36,631 nucleotides of DNA from Oscillospiraceae bacterium (GTDB taxonomy: Bacteria; Bacillota; Clostridia; Oscillospirales; Acutalibacteraceae), in NCBI GenBank assembly GCA_902774035.1, contig CACYHA010000021.1, positions 1 through 36,631 on the forward strand. Direction: 5' to 3'. Shown piece after piece: positions 32,701 through 36,631 of this stretch. The position numbers and the translations under genes were made by a program. Below the pieces are notes generated by a model. That model was not told where the DNA came from and ran no database searches. It saw nothing but the letters and a program-made list of their open reading frames with translations. Within the stretch, counting starts at the first letter, position 1. Each line of letters begins with the position of its first letter.

Positions 32701-33264
32701 ATGTATTGCAAAAACTGTAACGCCTTCAATGAGGACGGCAACCGCTTCTGTGCTTCCTGCGGCGCGCCGCTGAACGCCGAACCGCAGCGGCCGGCCGAAC
32801 CGCCGCTGCAGGGGCAGTATGTCCCGCCGCAGGGCGCGTATCAGCAGCCATTTTACGGCGCCCAGCCCTCCGGGGAGCTGAGCCGGCCGCTTTCGATCGC
32901 GCTGCCCGTCATTGCGCTGATCGTCGGCATCCTCACGGTGAATTTGATCGGCATTCTGCTCGGCGCGTTCGCGCTGGTCAATTTCAACCGCTACACCGAC
33001 GCGGTGCGCGCCGGTGATTTCGCCGCGGCCGAGACCTTCAAAGGCAAGAGCCGCCGTCTGGCTGTCGCCGGCATCGTCGTCACAGTCGTTCTGACGCTGA
33101 TCATGATCGTTTTTCTGGTTGCCGGCGTTGCGATCTTCGGATTCCGGGTCGTGGAAAACGGCGGGATCGACGCTCCGCTGGTGCAGTTCAACGGCGATTC
33201 CTTCACGGCCGCGCCGTATGAAGCGATCCCCGATGTTCCGGCAATGCTGCACGCGCTGTTTTGA
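32701..33264 (+). CDS. Zinc-ribbon membrane protein
   Basis: 187 residues, ATG after AAAGGAG. It starts with a zinc ribbon, MYCKNCN...FCASCGAPL (two Cys-x2-Cys pairs), then a Pro/Gln/Tyr-rich linker, two membrane segments (about 66-95 and 117-144, the second VAGIVVTVVLTLIMIVFLVAG) and a short tail of about 40 residues. This layout is common in Firmicutes proteins with DUF4190-like membrane parts; function unknown. 26 bp after the epimerase-like gene, so possibly in the same transcript. Confidence 0.75.
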   Translation: MYCKNCNAFNEDGNRFCASCGAPLNAEPQRPAEPPLQGQYVPPQGAYQQPFYGAQPSGELSRPLSIALPVIALIVGILTVNLIGILLGAFALVNFNRYTDAVRAGDFAAAETFKGKSRRLAVAGIVVTVVLTLIMIVFLVAGVAIFGFRVVENGGIDAPLVQFNGDSFTAAPYEAIPDVPAMLHALF

Positions 33265-33310
33265 TCGTTCGAACGAGGGGAAAAGATAAAAGGACAGGAA
33301 CGTGTGAGCT

Positions 33311-34621
33311 TTGGAAAAGTTTGTTTGTATTGATGTGGAGATGCCGAACGGCGAAAGCAACCGGATCAGCGCCATCGGCCTGAGTATCTTCGAAAACGGC
33401 GTTCTCACAAAACAGTTTTATTCGCTGGTCAACCCGGAGACCTGGTTTCAGCCCTACGTGGTGCGTCTGATCGGCATCACGCCCGACATGGTCAAGGACG
33501 CGCCGAATTTTGCCGCCCTCTGGCCGACGCTGGAACCGCTGCTCTCCGACTGTGTGCTTGTGGCGCACGGCGCGGGGAACGACCTCAAGGCGCTCGGACG
33601 ATGTCTGCGGCATTACAAGATCCCGTGGAACACCGAGGTGCCCTATATCTGCACCGTGGAGGCGTGCACCTCGCTGTATCCCCAGCGAAAGGGCTACTCA
33701 CTGGACGTGCTGTGCGACGATTTCGGCATCGCGCTGGAGCATCACCAAGCGCTGAGCGATTCCGAAGCCTGCGGACGGCTGCTGCTGCACTGCATGGCCG
33801 ACGGGCTGGACCCGGAAAGCTGCATCAAGCAGTTCGATCTGCAGCGCTGCCGCAACAAAAAGAAAAAGCGTACCCGCGCACCGCAGAGCGCGAACGCCGT
33901 GGAGGCTGCCGCTGCCGTGATCCGCGAGGATCTGCTCGCCCTTGCGCAAAAACGCGCCGCAAAAACCGGCGTGGAACCGACCGAGACACATCTCGGCCTG
34001 CGCGACAGCGATCTGCTCAACTATTACCGCGACAACGCCACCGACGCCTGCTTGCACACGTTCATTCACGACCTGCCCCATAAATATGACGAGGAAAACC
34101 GTCTGCACGCCATCGTGATCTCCAACCGCAGCCGCTTTTCCTTCACCGTGCAGTGCATCGACGCGTTTCTCCCCTTTGTGGAGGACGCTTCGACCCTTGC
34201 GCTGCTGCGGCCGAAGCTGTTCCGGCGCAAGCAACCCGAGCTTGCCGACCACCTGCGCCGCTGGCTGCTGAGCGACGAGCGCATGGAGGTGCTGTTCGGC
34301 CTGCAGACGCTGTGCGTCTATTACATCAAGGCGCCGACGCTGCCGATGTTTCTGGAGATCGTTGCCGCCCTTGCGGACGACGATCCGCTGCTCAGCGAAG
34401 AGAAGACGGCGTTCTTCGCCGCCGCGCTCAAACGTGCGCCGCGCCGCACGGTGCAGTTTTTGCAAAACCATGTGCGCACCGAGGCGGAAAGCCGCGCCAT
34501 CTCGCTGGTGCTGGAGGGTGAGCTGCCCGAGCGCTATGCTGACGCCATTCGCGCTCTTGCCCGGGACAGCGACGAAGAAGACGGACAACCGGCTGCGGCT
34601 GCAGCCGACGTGATCGGATAG
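33311..34621 (+). CDS. DnaQ-like DEDDh 3'-5' exonuclease fused to an AlkD-like HEAT domain
   Basis: 436 residues, TTG start at 33311 (MEKFVCIDVE), weak AGGAA site. Residues 1-165 are a DEDDh exonuclease: Asp8 and Glu10 (CIDVEMPN), Asp91 (VAHGAGNDLKAL), His145 and Asp150 (HQALSDSEA). A Lys/Arg-rich linker (KKKKRTR, 183-189) leads to residues about 205-425 that follow the DNA alkylation repair (AlkD) HEAT-repeat pattern: GVEPTETHLGLRDSDLLNYY, FIHDLPHKYDEENRLHA, FLPFVEDAS, RPKLF. In AlkD the Trp-x3-Asp of the active site should fall at VEDASTLALL, but here Ala293 and Ala297 occupy those positions. So the second half is probably a DNA-binding module without glycosylase activity. The AlkD match is from memory. 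Confidence 0.75.
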   Translation: MEKFVCIDVEMPNGESNRISAIGLSIFENGVLTKQFYSLVNPETWFQPYVVRLIGITPDMVKDAPNFAALWPTLEPLLSDCVLVAHGAGNDLKALGRCLRHYKIPWNTEVPYICTVEACTSLYPQRKGYSLDVLCDDFGIALEHHQALSDSEACGRLLLHCMADGLDPESCIKQFDLQRCRNKKKKRTRAPQSANAVEAAAAVIREDLLALAQKRAAKTGVEPTETHLGLRDSDLLNYYRDNATDACLHTFIHDLPHKYDEENRLHAIVISNRSRFSFTVQCIDAFLPFVEDASTLALLRPKLFRRKQPELADHLRRWLLSDERMEVLFGLQTLCVYYIKAPTLPMFLEIVAALADDDPLLSEEKTAFFAAALKRAPRRTVQFLQNHVRTEAESRAISLVLEGELPERYADAIRALARDSDEEDGQPAAAAADVIG

Positions 34622-34631
34622 GAGATTGCTT

Positions 34632-35078
34632 ATGAAGTCGATTTCGGCGCTTTTTCAAAGGATCGCTGCGCTTTTTCTGGCGATTCTCTCCTTCTTTTCC
34701 TTCGGCAGGGGAACGCCTGCTCCCGAATCGCCTGCCGGCGACGTGCTTCTGGTGCTTCCGGTCGTGACAACGGCGACGGAAAGCTTTGACGTGACGATCG
34801 AAAATCGCGGGAAAAGCGAGATTGGCTACGGCGTGGACGATTTTTCCATTGAAAAAGAAACGGCGGCCGGCTGGGTGCTTTTGCCAAAGACCGGCAACTA
34901 CGCCGTGATCGAAATCCTGATGCTGCTGGAACCCGGCAAAAGCACGGCGTTCCATGTGGATCTCAAGCTCTGCTACGGCAAGCCGCTGGTAAAGGGAAGC
35001 TACCGCTTCAACTTCAGCTATTATGCCCAGAATGGCGACCGCAGCAGCGCAAGCGCTGTATTTCAAGTGGAAACCTGA
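34632..35078 (+). CDS. Membrane-tethered bacterial Ig-like protein
   Basis: 148 residues from the ATG at 34632 with GGAG 7 bases upstream; a TTG two codons earlier is less well placed. The N-terminus MKSISALFQRIAALFLAIL is a hydrophobic, partly amphipathic signal anchor or signal peptide. Residues 38-148 form a beta-rich domain (FDVTIENRGKSEIGYG, then EPGKSTAFHVDL, GSYRFNFSYY) resembling the Big_14-type Ig-like fold (PF20251). No enzymatic motif. It lies 10 bp after the exonuclease gene and 27 bp before the metallophosphoesterase, so all three may be co-transcribed, but only the latter is a likely functional partner at the surface. Confidence 0.72.
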   Translation: MKSISALFQRIAALFLAILSFFSFGRGTPAPESPAGDVLLVLPVVTTATESFDVTIENRGKSEIGYGVDDFSIEKETAAGWVLLPKTGNYAVIEILMLLEPGKSTAFHVDLKLCYGKPLVKGSYRFNFSYYAQNGDRSSASAVFQVET

Positions 35079-35105
35079 TTCTTTTGAAAGGCGGAGATGA
35101 ACCTG

Positions 35106-36488
35106 ATGAAACAACGATGGATTGCTCTCGTCGCTGCGTTGCTTCTGCTGCTCGGTCTGTGTGCGTTCGGCGCCGCCGCTGAAGCGGAAGCCCCCTTCGT
35201 GCCTGTGGTGCGCTTCGTCGCGTCCTCCGACACCCATGTCAAGGGCGACGACGACGTGAACCTGCTGCGCATCGGCAAAATGCTGAACCAGGCCTACGCC
35301 CTTGCCGAGAGCGACGAACACTATCAAAACCTCGACGCGCTGCTGGTCTGCGGCGATCTGACGCACAACGGAACAAAAGAAGAATTCGACCGCTTCTGGA
35401 ACGCTGTCAGCGAAGGGCTGCGCGGCGAGACAAAATTTCTCGGCATCGTCGCGAAGAACCACGACGGCTGGACCGTCGGACGTGAAGAGCTGCGCGCGAT
35501 GTATTCTTCGCTCACCGGCGCAGCGCCGGATTTCCACACGGTGGTGAACGGTTACCATTTCATCGGCCTGTCCGTTTCCGCCGACAAGCGCTATCATTAC
35601 GACAAGGGTCAGAAGCAATGGCTGAAAGAGCAGTTGGATCAGGCGGTCGCCGAAGACCCGAACAAGCCCGTGTTCGTCATGCACCACGAGCACAACCGGA
35701 ACACGGTCTACGGCAGCTCCACCTATGACGGCTGGGGCGTGAAGCACCTTCGGGGCATCCTCAGAAAATATCCGCAGGTGGTGGATTTTTCCGGCCACTC
35801 CCATTATCCGCTGAACGATCCGCGTTCGGTCTGGCAAAAGGAATATACCGCCATCGGCACCGGCGCGATCTATTACACCGAGGTCACAACGGCCGGCATT
35901 CGCGCCTACGATCCGCCGGACTGCAACGAGGTCGGCACATACTGGATCGTGGAGCTGGACGCCGGACACAACATGCACCTGCGCGGCTTTGACGTGGAGG
36001 CGAACAAACAGCTCTGCGAATACACGATCGAAAATCCCGCCGACCCCGCAAACCGGGCGCACACGGTGAAGGCGCACAAAGCGGCGTCCCAAGCGCCTGC
36101 TTTTGCGGCCGATGCTGCGCTGACGGTCACGCCGGACTTCGGAAAATGCACGATCTCCGCACCCGCTGCTCAGTCTGTGGACGGCACGCCGGTCGTGCTG
36201 TATCGGGCCAAAGCGAAGAACCGCTTCGGCTATACGGTCGCGAAGGACTGGGCGCTGCCGCAGTATTACCGCGCAGACACCCCTGACACGGTGGAGCTTT
36301 CGCTGGATACGCTTGCCGCCGGCGTCTACACGGTCTCTGTGGTTGCCGAAACTGCCTACGGCGAAGCCTCGGAGCCGCTGGAAGCGGTCGTGACGGTGGA
36401 GGGAAAGAAGGGCTTCGGCCATTTCTTCGAATCCGTCGGCAAAGGCTTCCGCGCGGTGAAGGAGTTCTTCAAGCAGTTGTTCTGGTAA
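35106..36488 (+). CDS. Secreted calcineurin-like metallophosphoesterase
   Basis: 460 residues from the ATG at 35106, correctly spaced from GGCGGAG; an ATG at 35097 abuts that site. Signal peptide 1-25 (LCAFGAAAEA). Metallophosphoesterase motifs: ASSDTHV (Asp-x-His), CGDLTHNG (GDxxxxG), KNHDG in place of GNHD, VMHHEHN and SGHSHYP (GHxH). A C-terminal beta domain (about 355-440, YTVSVVAETAYGEASEP, Ig/FN3-like) is followed by an aromatic, basic tail (FRAVKEFFKQLFW). Probably hydrolyses phosphomonoesters or diesters outside the membrane. Gly to Lys at the GNHD motif is unusual, but the metal-binding Asn and His are kept. Confidence 0.85.
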   Translation: MKQRWIALVAALLLLLGLCAFGAAAEAEAPFVPVVRFVASSDTHVKGDDDVNLLRIGKMLNQAYALAESDEHYQNLDALLVCGDLTHNGTKEEFDRFWNAVSEGLRGETKFLGIVAKNHDGWTVGREELRAMYSSLTGAAPDFHTVVNGYHFIGLSVSADKRYHYDKGQKQWLKEQLDQAVAEDPNKPVFVMHHEHNRNTVYGSSTYDGWGVKHLRGILRKYPQVVDFSGHSHYPLNDPRSVWQKEYTAIGTGAIYYTEVTTAGIRAYDPPDCNEVGTYWIVELDAGHNMHLRGFDVEANKQLCEYTIENPADPANRAHTVKAHKAASQAPAFAADAALTVTPDFGKCTISAPAAQSVDGTPVVLYRAKAKNRFGYTVAKDWALPQYYRADTPDTVELSLDTLAAGVYTVSVVAETAYGEASEPLEAVVTVEGKKGFGHFFESVGKGFRAVKEFFKQLFW

Positions 36489-36504
36489 AGCTGGAATCAA
36501 CGAA

Positions 36505-36536
36505 AAAACCGGTTGCCGGCGACAGCAACCGGTTTT
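36505..36536 (+). terminator. Intrinsic terminator after the metallophosphoesterase
   Basis: AAAACCGGTTGC (36505-36516) pairs perfectly with GCAACCGGTTTT (36525-36536); the 3' arm ends in TTTT. Symmetric, so it may also act on the minus strand. Confidence 0.82.
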
Positions 36537-36631
36537 CTGCATTTAGTCGCACAGCAGAGAAAACAAAAGGAGATACAAGATATGGTGTAAAAATGTGAGG
36601 GATACACAAAAACACCCGGCGGGGTTTACCA
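36537..36631 (+). other. Window end without a recognisable gene
   Basis: A strong ribosome-site-like AAAGGAG (36566-36572) precedes an ATG at 36582, but the frame stops after one more codon (ATG GTG TAA). The last 25 bases have a small dyad (ACACCC...GGGGTTT). It may be the leader of a gene or element beyond the window, or simply intergenic DNA. Confidence 0.4.

Noticed and set aside
36582-36590. Two-codon frame ATG GTG TAA after a strong ribosome-like site
   Set aside because: Too short to call as a gene; kept only as a note on the window end.

Overview
The window reads as a GC-rich, Gram-positive Clostridia chromosome segment, probably an anaerobic gut Oscillospirales or Ruminococcaceae-like organism. 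This rests on a class III (Firmicutes-type) fructose-bisphosphatase, strong AGGAGG ribosome binding sites, frequent TTG starts, lipoprotein signals, DUF4358/MBOAT/DHHW surface genes and many iron-sulfur flavoenzymes. All gene identities come from reading translated sequence by eye. No database search was possible.

Positions 1-2034 (minus strand) hold a truncated membrane protein and a secreted LCAT-like alpha/beta hydrolase. The gap 2035-2569 is not empty. It carries an inverted repeat and a compact element of about 173 bp with imperfect terminal inverted repeats, whose interior can fold into a four-way cloverleaf with no unpaired junction bases.

Positions 2570-16738 form the most unusual block, two divergent operons around an AT-rich control region (9562-9850). 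The minus arm encodes a flavoprotein closely resembling the Cutibacterium (Propionibacterium) acnes polyunsaturated fatty acid isomerase, then a CrtI/retinol-saturase-like flavoprotein, an NAD(P)H reductase with a [2Fe-2S] domain, and a 937-residue GltD-like FAD/Fe-S oxidoreductase. The plus arm encodes a small acyl-adenylate ligase, a dedicated acyl carrier protein, an acyl-ACP thioesterase, two HypB-like nickel GTPases, a second 926-residue GltD-like oxidoreductase and HypA. There is no hydrogenase or urease subunit in the window. A reasonable model is a fatty-acid isomerisation and saturation (biohydrogenation-like) system: ligase, ACP and thioesterase load and release the substrate, the two flavoproteins act on double bonds, and the reductases supply electrons. 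The role of the nickel chaperones is unexplained.

Positions 16842-22653 are a cell-envelope block: two tandem SGNH hydrolases, a Thr/Pro-rich DUF4358 lipoprotein, and an AlgI-type MBOAT acyltransferase with a DHHW/AlgJ-like partner, together suggesting O-acetylation and deacetylation of a surface polymer. Positions 22674-27021 hold a secreted alkaline phosphatase, tRNA-Gly(CCC), class III fructose-bisphosphatase and a PHP-type histidinol-phosphatase-like enzyme.

Positions 27081-36631 are mixed. They include a cytoplasmic protein of FN3-like repeats, a radical SAM enzyme, a small secreted repeat protein, an OPA-type MFS transporter, an NAD-dependent epimerase-like protein, a zinc-ribbon membrane protein, a DnaQ-like exonuclease fused to an AlkD-like HEAT domain that seems to lack its catalytic residues, a membrane-tethered Ig-like protein and a secreted metallophosphoesterase. 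Four secreted proteins in the window end in similar aromatic, basic amphipathic tails.
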